NCBI GenBank assembly: GCA_019084245.1
Contig: JAHRFE010000024.1
Location: 62,001 to 126,000, forward strand
DNA: 64,000 nt
Direction of reading: 5' to 3'
Origin: Hoeflea sp.
GTDB lineage: Bacteria; Pseudomonadota; Alphaproteobacteria; Rhizobiales; Rhizobiaceae
This document shows, piece after piece, positions 48,370-57,181 of this stretch (the first letter of the stretch is position 1; every line of letters begins with the position of its first letter). The notes below the pieces were generated by a model. It saw nothing but the letters and a program-made list of their open reading frames with translations, had not been told where the DNA came from and searched no databases. Both the position numbers and the translations under genes were made by a program.

Positions 48370-49245
48370 ATGCAGACGCCGTTTCCGCCCTTTGAACCGC
48401 ACGGCCCGGAAGAAGAACTCGACGGGGGCCGCGGCCCGCGGCTGCGTGAAATCCCGTTCCGGATGATCATTCCCAACCTGATCACGGTTCTGGCGATCTG
48501 CGCCGGCATGACCGGGATCCGGCTTGCCTTCGAGAACAATATCCAGATGGCCGTGGCGATGGTGCTGATCGCGGCCTTTCTCGATGGCATTGACGGCCGT
48601 GTCGCGCGGCTCTTGAAGGCCCAGTCGAAATTCGGCGCGCAGATGGATTCGCTGGCCGACATCATCAATTTCGGCGTGGCGCCGGCGCTGGTGCTCTATG
48701 TCTTCATTCTCGATCAGGCGCGCTCCTTCGGCTGGATCGCAGCCATCGTGTTCGCCGTCGCCGCCGGGCTGCGGCTGGCGCGATTCAATGTGATCTCGGA
48801 AAATCCCGTGCGCACCGCCTGGCAGAGCTACTACTTCGTTGGAGTGCCGGCGCCAGCAGGCGCGCTGCTGGTGCTGCTGCCGGTCTATCTCGGGATCATG
48901 GGGATGCCTATCGACCGGGTGACCGGCTTCGCCGCGGCCGCCTACACCATCTTCATCGGCTTCCTGCTGATCAGCCGGGTGCCGGTCTATTCGGGCAAGG
49001 GCATCAGCGGCGGCGTGCGCCGCGACCTGGTGTTGCCGTTCATCCTTGTCGCCGTCGTCTATGTGTCGCTGCTGATGAGCTTCACCTGGGAAACGCTGAC
49101 CTTGACGGCGCTCACCTATCTGGCGACGCTGCCCTTCGGCGCACGGGCCTGGACGCGCAAATACGGAAAGGCATCCAGGGCAAGGGAAACTCATGAAGCG
49201 GGAGCCAAGGGTCGAGCTGGCACCGGCGACCGCGACAAGGCGTGA
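48370..49245 (+). CDS. pssA: CDP-diacylglycerol-serine O-phosphatidyltransferase
   Basis: A 291-residue integral membrane enzyme that makes phosphatidylserine, the substrate of Psd. The CDP-alcohol motif runs from DGRVARLLKAQSKF to GAQMDSLAD, matching DG-x2-AR-x8-G-x3-D-x3-D. About eight hydrophobic segments follow. A well-placed AAGGGAGA fixes the ATG at 48370. The C-terminal ~30 residues are charged. The psd-pssA pair is the standard PE pathway arrangement of rhizobia. Confidence 0.94.
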   Translation: MQTPFPPFEPHGPEEELDGGRGPRLREIPFRMIIPNLITVLAICAGMTGIRLAFENNIQMAVAMVLIAAFLDGIDGRVARLLKAQSKFGAQMDSLADIINFGVAPALVLYVFILDQARSFGWIAAIVFAVAAGLRLARFNVISENPVRTAWQSYYFVGVPAPAGALLVLLPVYLGIMGMPIDRVTGFAAAAYTIFIGFLLISRVPVYSGKGISGGVRRDLVLPFILVAVVYVSLLMSFTWETLTLTALTYLATLPFGARAWTRKYGKASRARETHEAGAKGRAGTGDRDKA

Positions 49246-49270
49246 CCGGAGATGGCAGGCCGGGTGACGG

Positions 49271-51523
49271 TTATCCGCCGCCCTCCTGCTTGACCTTCCC
49301 GGTCTTGCGGTGGGTCTGGATCCACTCATCGGCGATCTTCTGGGCGGTGACGTAGTCGGTCTTGCCCGAGCCCAGCACCGGGATCTGGGCGACATTGACG
49401 ATTTCGCCCGGCACCATCAGGTCGGTGGCGCCGAAGCGGCGGGAATACTCCCGCAACTCCTCGCGCAGCGCCGGCAATTTGGTCGTCACCAGCACGATGC
49501 GCTCGCCCTTGCGGCTGTCCTGAACGGCGACGGCGGCGTGGAAATCCTCGGGCCAGAGCTTCTGCACCAGCATCTCGATGGCGCCGAGCGAGATCATCTC
49601 GCCGGCAATCTTGGCAAAGCGCTTGGCGCGTCCGCGAATGGCGATGTAGCCGTCCTCGTCGACCGCAACGATGTCGCCCGAATCATGCCAGCCGCCCTCG
49701 AGCGGCTGGAGCGTGCCGGGATTGTTGGCCAGCATGTAGCCGAGCATCACATTCGGGCCGGACACGAACAGGCGGCCGCCATCATTGATGCCCTCCACCG
49801 GCTCGAGCCTCAGCGCCATTCCCGGCAGCAGGCGCCCGACAGTGCCGTCCTTGCCGTGGCTGCCGGAATTGACCGCGGCCACCGGCGCGGTCTCGGTCAT
49901 GCCGAAGCCCTCGATGATGGTGGCGCCGAAGCGCTCGCGGTAGGTCTTGCGGGTCTGCTCGCGCACAGCTTCCGCGCCTGCCACGATCAGACGCAGGCTT
50001 GCGAAATCGGTGTCGCCTGCGGTGCGGGCATAGGCCGCCAGAAACGTGTCGGTGCCGAACATGATCGAGGGTTTGACCTCGCGCGCCACGGCGGGAATGA
50101 TCCGGTAATGCAGCGGCGAGGGGTAGAGGAACAGCCGGACTCCATAGAGCAGCGGCAGGATGGCGCCGCCGGTCAGCCCGAAGGAATGAAACACCGGCAG
50201 CACGTTGAACAGCTTGTCGCGCACCGAGATGTCGATGCGGGCGTCGACCTGGGCGGTGTTCGCCAGCAGATTGGCATGCGACAGCACCACGCCCTTGGGC
50301 GTGCCTTCGGATCCGGAGGTGAACAGGATCACCGCCGGATCCGACGCCTTGACCGGCCGGATCGGCCTGCGCCAGTTCAGGAACGCCTTGGCCTTCTCCA
50401 GGCCCGTGATGCTCTCGCGCAGATCCTCGAGCCAGACGATTTTCACCCCGGCCTTCTCGATCGCTGCGACCTGGTCCTCGAGCCCGGCCTTGTCGACGAA
50501 GGCGCGGCTTGCAAGCACCGTGCTGATCCGGGCCGTCGACAGCGCCGAGACCAGGGCTGCCGATCCCGCGGTATAGTTGAGCATGGCCGCGACCCGCCCG
50601 GCCGACTGCAGCGCCAGAAAGGTGACGATCACCGCGTTGGCGTTGGGCAACAGGATACCAAGCGCCTCGCCTGGCCGGCTCATGGCCTCGAAGCGGACGC
50701 CGAGCGCCCGGGCGCCGATCATCAGCTTCCGGTAGGTGAGCCTGCCGCCGAGTGCGTCCTCGAGCACGGGACCGGCCTTGCCGTAGCGGTCGGCGGCGTC
50801 GCGGAACGCCAGGAACAGGCCGCGGCCAAGGTCGTTTGAGGCAAATCGGGCTTCTGCCAGAAGATCATGCACCCGGTCTTCGTCGCGCGGCGCGCTGGCG
50901 CCATTGGCGACCGCCCCGACGCCGTCAAGATCGAGGTCTTGGGAACGGGCGAGCGTGATCTGGGGCAGCAGGCGGCGTGGCGCTTCGCCGGCTGGCAGCG
51001 CGGACCAGAGCGAGAATCTTGATCCGGCGACATGCAGGGCGCAGAGCCGCGCCTTGTGCCTGCGGGCAAGGGTTGCCAGCGCGCCGTATCGGGCAAGCGT
51101 TTCCGGCGATGGTTCGACCGGTTGGGGGAGCGCGATCGTGATCGACGCGCCCGAGGCGAGCGCTGCCTCGATTGCTGCGGTGTCGCCTGAACCCGCGGTA
51201 CGGCCGAACAGGCGCAGGCCCAGCAGGACGAGCGAGCGCCGGTCGTCCTCGTTGAGCACATGCAGGCAGTTGCGGCCGAGCGCAGACCAGAGCACCACCG
51301 CGTCGAGGCCGGATTGGCGGGCATAGACATGGATCACCGGACTACCGGTCTGGCGCGGCCCGGACTGAAGCTCCTCAGGCAGGCGCAGCCTGAACAGGAG
51401 CTTCAACTTGACCAGCGCGATGGCCTGGGCCGGCGTGACGGCGCGCCGCTGAGCAATCAGCAGGCTTGAGGCCAGCACCGCAGCCAGCAAGACAATGATC
51501 AGCATCGCCGCCAAACCCGCCAT
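49271..51523 (-). CDS. Aas-like acyl-ACP synthetase with degenerate acyltransferase half
   Basis: About 750 residues: one N-terminal membrane segment (MAGLAAMLIIVLLAAVLAS), a ~220-residue PlsC-like remnant, and a full AMP-binding domain. The synthetase half is intact: ILFTSGSEGTPKGVVLSH, GFGMTETAPV, GWHDSGDIVAVD and a final GKTDY lysine. In the first half, the acyltransferase NHxSxxD position reads ARQSGLD, so the catalytic His is replaced while Ser/Leu/Asp remain; HKARLCALHVAGSRFSLWS aligns with the later Aas segment. GGAGGAGA precedes the ATG. It likely activates fatty acids but no longer reacylates lysophospholipids. Confidence 0.82.
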   Translation of the reverse strand: MAGLAAMLIIVLLAAVLASSLLIAQRRAVTPAQAIALVKLKLLFRLRLPEELQSGPRQTGSPVIHVYARQSGLDAVVLWSALGRNCLHVLNEDDRRSLVLLGLRLFGRTAGSGDTAAIEAALASGASITIALPQPVEPSPETLARYGALATLARRHKARLCALHVAGSRFSLWSALPAGEAPRRLLPQITLARSQDLDLDGVGAVANGASAPRDEDRVHDLLAEARFASNDLGRGLFLAFRDAADRYGKAGPVLEDALGGRLTYRKLMIGARALGVRFEAMSRPGEALGILLPNANAVIVTFLALQSAGRVAAMLNYTAGSAALVSALSTARISTVLASRAFVDKAGLEDQVAAIEKAGVKIVWLEDLRESITGLEKAKAFLNWRRPIRPVKASDPAVILFTSGSEGTPKGVVLSHANLLANTAQVDARIDISVRDKLFNVLPVFHSFGLTGGAILPLLYGVRLFLYPSPLHYRIIPAVAREVKPSIMFGTDTFLAAYARTAGDTDFASLRLIVAGAEAVREQTRKTYRERFGATIIEGFGMTETAPVAAVNSGSHGKDGTVGRLLPGMALRLEPVEGINDGGRLFVSGPNVMLGYMLANNPGTLQPLEGGWHDSGDIVAVDEDGYIAIRGRAKRFAKIAGEMISLGAIEMLVQKLWPEDFHAAVAVQDSRKGERIVLVTTKLPALREELREYSRRFGATDLMVPGEIVNVAQIPVLGSGKTDYVTAQKIADEWIQTHRKTGKVKQEGGG

Positions 51524-51647
51524 GAGCGGTCTCCTCCACCTTCGGCCGATCCAGGCTCGCATGGATCGGCCATTGTCCCGGAAGAAAGCCTAGAGCCGAT
51601 TTGGCGGGAAGGGAAGCGGTCAGATGGTTGGGCGAGGGCCTGCCTGC

Positions 51648-52385
51648 CTATTCGGGAAAGCGGTAGTCGAAGAAGCGGTCTTCGGCAACGCGGAACAGCT
51701 TGCCGGAGACGGTGCAAGCCGGCTCGCAAAGCGGCACCAGCTTGGCCGCGACCTCGGAGGGGTGCGGCAGGGTGTCGGGGTTCTCGCCCGGCATCGCCTG
51801 GGCCCGCATCGCGGTGCGGACAGCGCCCGGGTCGATGGAGTTGATCTTGAGCCGGGTCTTGTCGGTCTCCGCCGCCCAGACCCGGGCCAGGGTTTCCACC
51901 GCGGCCTTGGAGGCGGCGTAGGGACCCCAGAAGGCGCGGGCGGAATGGGCCACGCCCGAGGACAGGATCAGCGCCCGGCCGGCGTCGGATTTGAACAGCA
52001 GCGGCTCGACCGAGCGGATCACCCGCCAGGTGGCGGTGACGTTGACGGTCATGACCTTCTCGAACACCTTGGCCTCGACGTGGCCGATGGGGGAGATCGT
52101 GCCCAGCACACCGGCATTGGCGACCAGAATGTCGAGCTTGCCCCAGCGTTCGTTGATGGCGCCGCCGAGCCGGTCGATGGCGGGCATGTCGGTCAGATCC
52201 ATCGGCACCAGCGTGGCGCTGCCGCCTGTCGCCCGGATGGCGTCGTCGAGTTCTTCCAGTCCGCCCGAGGTGCGGGCCACCGCGATCACATGCGCGCCCT
52301 CTTTGGCCAGTGCCAGCGCGGTGAAATAGCCGATGCCGCGGGAAGCCCCTGTCACCAGCGCGATACGTCCTTGAAGAGTTGCCAT
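51648..52385 (-). CDS. SDR-family oxidoreductase
   Basis: A 245-residue short-chain dehydrogenase. The NAD(P) motif TGASRGIGYFTA is at the N-terminus, NAG in LVANAGVLG, and the catalytic Ser/Tyr/Lys in SSGVAHSARAF and YAASKAAVE. The substrate cannot be read from sequence. It begins 9 bases after the purF stop on the same strand, so it is probably expressed with purF. Confidence 0.9.
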   Translation of the reverse strand: MATLQGRIALVTGASRGIGYFTALALAKEGAHVIAVARTSGGLEELDDAIRATGGSATLVPMDLTDMPAIDRLGGAINERWGKLDILVANAGVLGTISPIGHVEAKVFEKVMTVNVTATWRVIRSVEPLLFKSDAGRALILSSGVAHSARAFWGPYAASKAAVETLARVWAAETDKTRLKINSIDPGAVRTAMRAQAMPGENPDTLPHPSEVAAKLVPLCEPACTVSGKLFRVAEDRFFDYRFPE

Positions 52386-52394
52386 CAGTCCAGA

Positions 52395-53861
52395 TTATCC
52401 GTTGTTTGCCAGCAGCGAGAGGCTGCGCACATTGCCCTGATCGCCCTGATCGGTGAGCGTCGTGGGGTAGTCGCCGGTAAAGCAGGCATCGCAGAACTGC
52501 GGGCATTCCGCATTGCGGCCGGGCTCGCGCACGGCGCGGTAGAGCCCGTCGATGGAGACGAAGCCGAGGCTGTCGACCCGGATGAAATCGGCCATGGCGC
52601 TGACCGACATGCGCGAGGCGAGAAGCTGGGACTTCTCCGGCGTATCGACGCCGTAGAAGCACGACGACATGGTCGGCGGCGAGGCCACCCGCATGTGCAC
52701 TTCGCGCGCGCCGGCCTCGCGCACCAACTGCACGATCTTCTGGCTGGTGGTGCCGCGGACGATGGAATCATCGACCAGCACCACGCGCTTGCCTTCGATC
52801 ATGTTCTTGTTCGGGTTGAGCTTGAGCTTGACGCCCATGTGGCGGATCGAGGAAGAGGGGGCGATGAAGGTGCGGCCGACATAATGGTTGCGGATGATGC
52901 CGAGCTCGAAGGGCAGGCCCGCCTGCTGGGCGAAGCCGATGGCCGCAGGCGTGCCTGAATCGGGCACCGGAATGATCACATCGGCATCGACCGGGCATTC
53001 CTTGGCCAGTTCCTCGCCGATCTTCTTGCGCGCCTCGTAGACGTTGCGGTTCTCGATGTTGGAATCGGGGCGGGCGAAATAGACATATTCGAAGATGCAC
53101 AGCCGCGGCGGCTGCTTCTCGAAGGGGAAATGGCTCTCGATGCCCTTGCCGGTGATCACCACCACTTCGCCGGGCTGAACGTCGCGGACGAAGCGGGCGC
53201 CGATGATGTCGAGCGCGCAGGTTTCCGAGGCCAGGATATAGGCGCCGTCGAGATCGCCGATGCACAGTGGCCGGATGCCCAGAGGATCGCGCGCGCCGAT
53301 CAGCTTCTTTTCCGACAGGCCGACCAGCGAATAGGCGCCTTCGAGCTTGGTGATGGCGTCGATGAACTTGGGTACGATCCGGGTCTTCTCGCTCACGGCG
53401 ATCAGATGCAGGATGGTCTCGGTGTCCGAGGTCGAGGAGAAGATCGCGCCGCGCTTCTGCAGCTCGCGCTGCACGGTCAGCGCATTGGTGATGTTGCCAT
53501 TGTGGGCGATGGCAAAGCCGCCGCCGGCGAATTCGGCAAAGAACGGCTGCACATTGCGCAGGCCTTCGCCGCCGGTGGTGGAGTAGCGGGTGTGGCCGAT
53601 GGCGCGGTCGCCGGGCAACCGGTCCATCACCGAGCGCTTGGTGAAGGTGTCGCCGATCAAGCCGACATGGCGTTCGACCGAGAACTGCTGGCCGTCGAAG
53701 GCGACGATGCCGGCGGCTTCCTGGCCGCGATGCTGCAGCGCGTGGAGCCCAAGGGTGACGACGGCGGCGGCTTCGGGCTTGCCGAAGATTCCGAACACGC
53801 CACATTCGTCATGGAAGCAGTCGGCTTCGTTGTCGACCGGTGTCATGCCAGTGTCAGTCAT
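52395..53861 (-). CDS. purF: amidophosphoribosyltransferase
   Basis: A 488-residue PurF, which makes 5-phosphoribosylamine from PRPP and glutamine, the first step of purine synthesis. A 19-residue propeptide precedes the N-terminal nucleophile Cys20 of DECGVFGIFG. The glutamine domain continues with LQHRGQEAAGI and STTGGEGLRN; the PRTase motif is RVVLVDDSIVRGTT. Cysteines in the C-terminal part (ECPQFCDACFTG) suggest an Fe-S cluster as in the Bacillus type. Confidence 0.96.
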   Translation of the reverse strand: MTDTGMTPVDNEADCFHDECGVFGIFGKPEAAAVVTLGLHALQHRGQEAAGIVAFDGQQFSVERHVGLIGDTFTKRSVMDRLPGDRAIGHTRYSTTGGEGLRNVQPFFAEFAGGGFAIAHNGNITNALTVQRELQKRGAIFSSTSDTETILHLIAVSEKTRIVPKFIDAITKLEGAYSLVGLSEKKLIGARDPLGIRPLCIGDLDGAYILASETCALDIIGARFVRDVQPGEVVVITGKGIESHFPFEKQPPRLCIFEYVYFARPDSNIENRNVYEARKKIGEELAKECPVDADVIIPVPDSGTPAAIGFAQQAGLPFELGIIRNHYVGRTFIAPSSSIRHMGVKLKLNPNKNMIEGKRVVLVDDSIVRGTTSQKIVQLVREAGAREVHMRVASPPTMSSCFYGVDTPEKSQLLASRMSVSAMADFIRVDSLGFVSIDGLYRAVREPGRNAECPQFCDACFTGDYPTTLTDQGDQGNVRSLSLLANNG

Positions 53862-53912
53862 CGGTGTTGAACCTTTATGTCACCATCCGGATTGATCGCC
53901 GGACGGAATCGG

Positions 53913-54473
53913 TCAGCCGCTTGTGGCGGGGGCGTCCTCGGCCAGAGGCTCGTCAGTGTCCTGGCCGCGCAGACGCTCCAGGATCGTTGCATCCGCATCA
54001 TCGGGCAACATGTTGATCAGTCGTGTGCCGAGCGAATCAAGCATCGGCTTGGACTTGGCCGTAACAACCCATTCCGGCTGTTTCGGGGCGGCCACAAGCC
54101 AGTTGAAAAACAGCATGGCGACCACCACCAGCAGAACGCCGCGGGCCGCGCCGAAGACAAAGCCCAGCGTCCGGTCGAGCGCGCCGACCCGGCTGTCGAT
54201 GATGAAATCGGCGATGCGCATGGTGATGTAGGACACCAGGATCAGCGCGACCAGGAAGATGAGCGCCGCCGAGCCGATCATGGCGATCTTGTCGGACGAG
54301 GTGTAGTTCATCGCGAAGGGGGTGAGGACCGGGTAGAGGAAATAGGCTGCCGCAGCGGCCGCGATCCAGGAGGCCACGGCCAGAACCTCGCGCGAAAATC
54401 CGCGAACCATGGCGAGCACCGCCGAAAACAGCGTGATGCCGAGCAGGATGCCGTCAAGAAGGGTAATGGGCAT
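53913..54473 (-). CDS. cvpA: CvpA family membrane protein
   Basis: A 186-residue protein with four expected membrane segments in the first ~120 residues (LLDGILLGITLFSAVLAMVRG at the start) and a short hydrophilic tail. CvpA proteins influence colicin V production and cell envelope functions; the molecular role is unsettled. It lies between radA and purF on the same strand, as in many alphaproteobacteria. Confidence 0.9.
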   Translation of the reverse strand: MPITLLDGILLGITLFSAVLAMVRGFSREVLAVASWIAAAAAAYFLYPVLTPFAMNYTSSDKIAMIGSAALIFLVALILVSYITMRIADFIIDSRVGALDRTLGFVFGAARGVLLVVVAMLFFNWLVAAPKQPEWVVTAKSKPMLDSLGTRLINMLPDDADATILERLRGQDTDEPLAEDAPATSG

Positions 54474-54534
54474 TGGGTCGCGTTCCGTTCAGGCTCTGCC
54501 CTCCATCGCCGCTTCGGCGCCGGAGGGGCTGAAT

Positions 54535-55944
54535 TCAGTTTTCTTCCGCGTCGCCTTCGGTCACGAGCGCACCCTTGGATCCGGCAATGCGCGCCACCAG
54601 ATCCGCCAGTGTTTCCATCTGCGCCAGACCCGCCCCCGATTTGGCTGGCAGGTCGGCTGATCCCGATGGCAACACTGCGTTGGCGAACCCCAGTTTTTCG
54701 GCTTCCTTCAGCCGCAAAGCCGTTTGCGCCACTGGCCTGATGGCCCCCGACAGACTGACTTCGCCGAAATAGACGCAATCGGAGGGAAGGGCAAGCCCGG
54801 CGAGCGAGGAAACAAGGGCCGCCGCCACCGCGAGATCCGCCGCCGGTTCGGTGATCCGGTAGCCGCCGGCTATGTTGAGGTAGACATCGTGGCTGCCAAG
54901 GCGCACGCCGCAATGGGCTTCGAGCACCGCCAGGATCATCGCCAGCCGCGAGGAATCCCAGCCGATAACGGCACGGCGCGGGGTGCCCAGGCTTGAGGGC
55001 GCGACCAGCGCCTGGACTTCCACCAGTACCGGGCGCGTGCCTTCGATGCCTGCAAACACTGCAGCGCCGGGCGATTTGGCGTTGCGTTCGCCCAGGAACA
55101 ACTCCGACGGATTGGCGACCTCGCGCAGGCCCTTGTCGGACATCTCGAAGACGCCGATCTCGTCGGTGGCGCCAAAGCGATTCTTGACCGTGCGCAGGAT
55201 GCGGTAGTGATGGCCGCGGTCGCCCTCGAAATACAAGACCGCGTCGACCATGTGCTCGACCACGCGGGGGCCGGCGATCTGCCCGTCCTTGGTGACATGG
55301 CCGACCAGCACCATGGCGGCACCCGTCTGCTTGGCATAGCGCACCATGGCGTGCACCCCGGTGCGCACCTGGGTCACGGTGCCGGGCGCCGATCCGGCAA
55401 GATCGCTCCACAGCGTCTGGATCGAATCGATGATGACGAAATCCGGCCGCTTGCCCTCGGCGAGTGTCGCCAGGATGTCCTCGACATTGGTTTCGGCGGC
55501 GAGCAGCACGCCCGAATCGGCAGCCCCCAGCCGCTGTGCGCGAAGCCGCACCTGGGCCACCGCTTCCTCGCCGGAAACATAGATCACCCGGTTGCCCTGA
55601 CGCGCGAGCGCGGCGGCCGCCTGCATCAGCAGCGTCGACTTGCCGATGCCCGGATCGCCGCCGACCAACACCGCCGAGCCGCGCACGAAACCGCCACCGG
55701 TGACCCGGTCGAGTTCGCCCACAAGGGTCGAGATGCGTGGCGCTTCCTCGATTTCGCCCGAAAGGCTCGCCAGCGCCACCGGCCTTCCTTTGCGCGCGGC
55801 CGCGCCCGGTCCGCCGCCGATGCCCGCGGTCGGGTCGTCTTCGACAATGGTGTTCCACTCGCCGCAACCATCGCACTTGCCGGCCCAGCGCGAATGAATG
55901 GTGCCGCAGGACTGGCAGACGAATTGAACGCGGGTCTTGGCCAA
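54535..55944 (-). CDS. radA: DNA repair protein RadA
   Basis: A 469-residue RadA/Sms, a helicase-like protein in recombination and branch migration. The N-terminal zinc finger is CQSCGTIHSRWAGKCDGC, Walker A GGDPGIGKST, then the hallmark VKNRFGATDEIG, and a Lon-protease-like C-terminal domain. Length and order are standard. It lies between alr and cvpA. Confidence 0.96.
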   Translation of the reverse strand: MAKTRVQFVCQSCGTIHSRWAGKCDGCGEWNTIVEDDPTAGIGGGPGAAARKGRPVALASLSGEIEEAPRISTLVGELDRVTGGGFVRGSAVLVGGDPGIGKSTLLMQAAAALARQGNRVIYVSGEEAVAQVRLRAQRLGAADSGVLLAAETNVEDILATLAEGKRPDFVIIDSIQTLWSDLAGSAPGTVTQVRTGVHAMVRYAKQTGAAMVLVGHVTKDGQIAGPRVVEHMVDAVLYFEGDRGHHYRILRTVKNRFGATDEIGVFEMSDKGLREVANPSELFLGERNAKSPGAAVFAGIEGTRPVLVEVQALVAPSSLGTPRRAVIGWDSSRLAMILAVLEAHCGVRLGSHDVYLNIAGGYRITEPAADLAVAAALVSSLAGLALPSDCVYFGEVSLSGAIRPVAQTALRLKEAEKLGFANAVLPSGSADLPAKSGAGLAQMETLADLVARIAGSKGALVTEGDAEEN

Positions 55945-56049
55945 GAGGAGGATCCCTTTGCTGTTGTCGACGGTGTGTCAGGAAGATGAGCGTTTGTCCA
56001 CTGTTTGTTCTTGTCTTCAAATGAAATTGAAAACTTCAGTGTCCCAATC

Positions 56050-57171
56050 TCAGCCCCTATAGTGCCGCTCATAGCGCCGTCCGAGCGAGGTCAGCATCTC
56101 GTAGCTGATGGTTCCGGCGGCGGTTGCTGCCTCTTCGACATCGATGGTCGGGCCCATCAGTTCGATCCAGTCGCCGGCCTGAACTGAGCCCTCGGGCAGG
56201 TCGGTGACGTCAAACATGGTCAGGTCCATGGTGATCTTGCCAAGCACCGGAACGCGCACGCCGTTGATTGCGCCCATTGCGCCTTCCGCCACGCTCGCGC
56301 GCAGCGGAACGCCGGCGCCCGATCCCGAACGGTGAAACCCGTCGGCGTAGCCCACGCCGCAGACCGCGATGCGGCTGTCGCGCGTCAACCGGTGCGCTGC
56401 GCCGTAGCTCACCGACTGGCCGGCCTGCGCGTGGCGGAGCACCAGCACCCGGGCTTCGGCGGTGACGACCGGCAGCATGCGGTTGGCCACGCCGTTCACC
56501 GCCTCGCCGCCATAAAGCGCGATGCCGGGCCGGGTCAGTTGATGATGCGCGCGCGCGCCGAGATGGATCCCGCCGGAATTGGCGAGACTCGCCTCGATAT
56601 CCGGAAAGCAGTCGGCCAGGCCTTGGAAAGTCTTGATCTGCCCCGCGTTCAAGGGATGGTCCGGATCGTCGGCGCAGGCAAAATGGCTCATCACCAGGCA
56701 GGGCTGCGGGGCGTCACTTTGTGAATGCGCCACGGCCTGTTCGGGCGTCAGCCCCAGCCGGTTCATGCCGGTGTCGACCTGCAGCGCGTAGGGGCGGGAT
56801 GCGGCGTGTGCGAGCCAGAAGGCCGCCTGTTCGGTCGAGTTGATCACCGGGATCATGTCATGGCTGAGCGTCTGAGCGAACGAGCCTTCAAAGACGCCGT
56901 TGAGCACATAAATCCGTGCCCCGGGCAGGGCCGGCCGCAGCCGCGCGCCTTCAGTGGCATCCGCCACAAAAAAGTCGCGGCAGCCTTCGCGCAAAAGCCG
57001 TGGCGCCGCCTGATCTGCGCCCGTGCCATACCCGTCCGCCTTGACCGCGGCGCCACAGCGGGCGCTGCCCGAAAGATCGCGCATGGTACGCCAGTTGTCC
57101 GCTAGCGCCCCGAGATCGACGGTCAGGCGCACAGTCGAGGCGGAATCGGGGTGAGGCGAGGGGGACGTCAC
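56050..57171 (-). CDS. alr: alanine racemase
   Basis: A 373-residue PLP enzyme giving D-alanine for peptidoglycan. The PLP lysine is in GAAVKADGYGTGA and the catalytic Tyr in VSYGAAHRLTRDS. The family start VRLTVDLGALADNWR is preceded by a short ~15-residue extension. GTG at 57171 is preferred; the longer open frame to 57306 enters dnaB. It follows dnaB by 10 bases and probably shares its transcript. Confidence 0.94.
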   Translation of the reverse strand: MTSPSPHPDSASTVRLTVDLGALADNWRTMRDLSGSARCGAAVKADGYGTGADQAAPRLLREGCRDFFVADATEGARLRPALPGARIYVLNGVFEGSFAQTLSHDMIPVINSTEQAAFWLAHAASRPYALQVDTGMNRLGLTPEQAVAHSQSDAPQPCLVMSHFACADDPDHPLNAGQIKTFQGLADCFPDIEASLANSGGIHLGARAHHQLTRPGIALYGGEAVNGVANRMLPVVTAEARVLVLRHAQAGQSVSYGAAHRLTRDSRIAVCGVGYADGFHRSGSGAGVPLRASVAEGAMGAINGVRVPVLGKITMDLTMFDVTDLPEGSVQAGDWIELMGPTIDVEEAATAAGTISYEMLTSLGRRYERHYRG

Positions 57172-57181
57172 TGCGCGGGGC

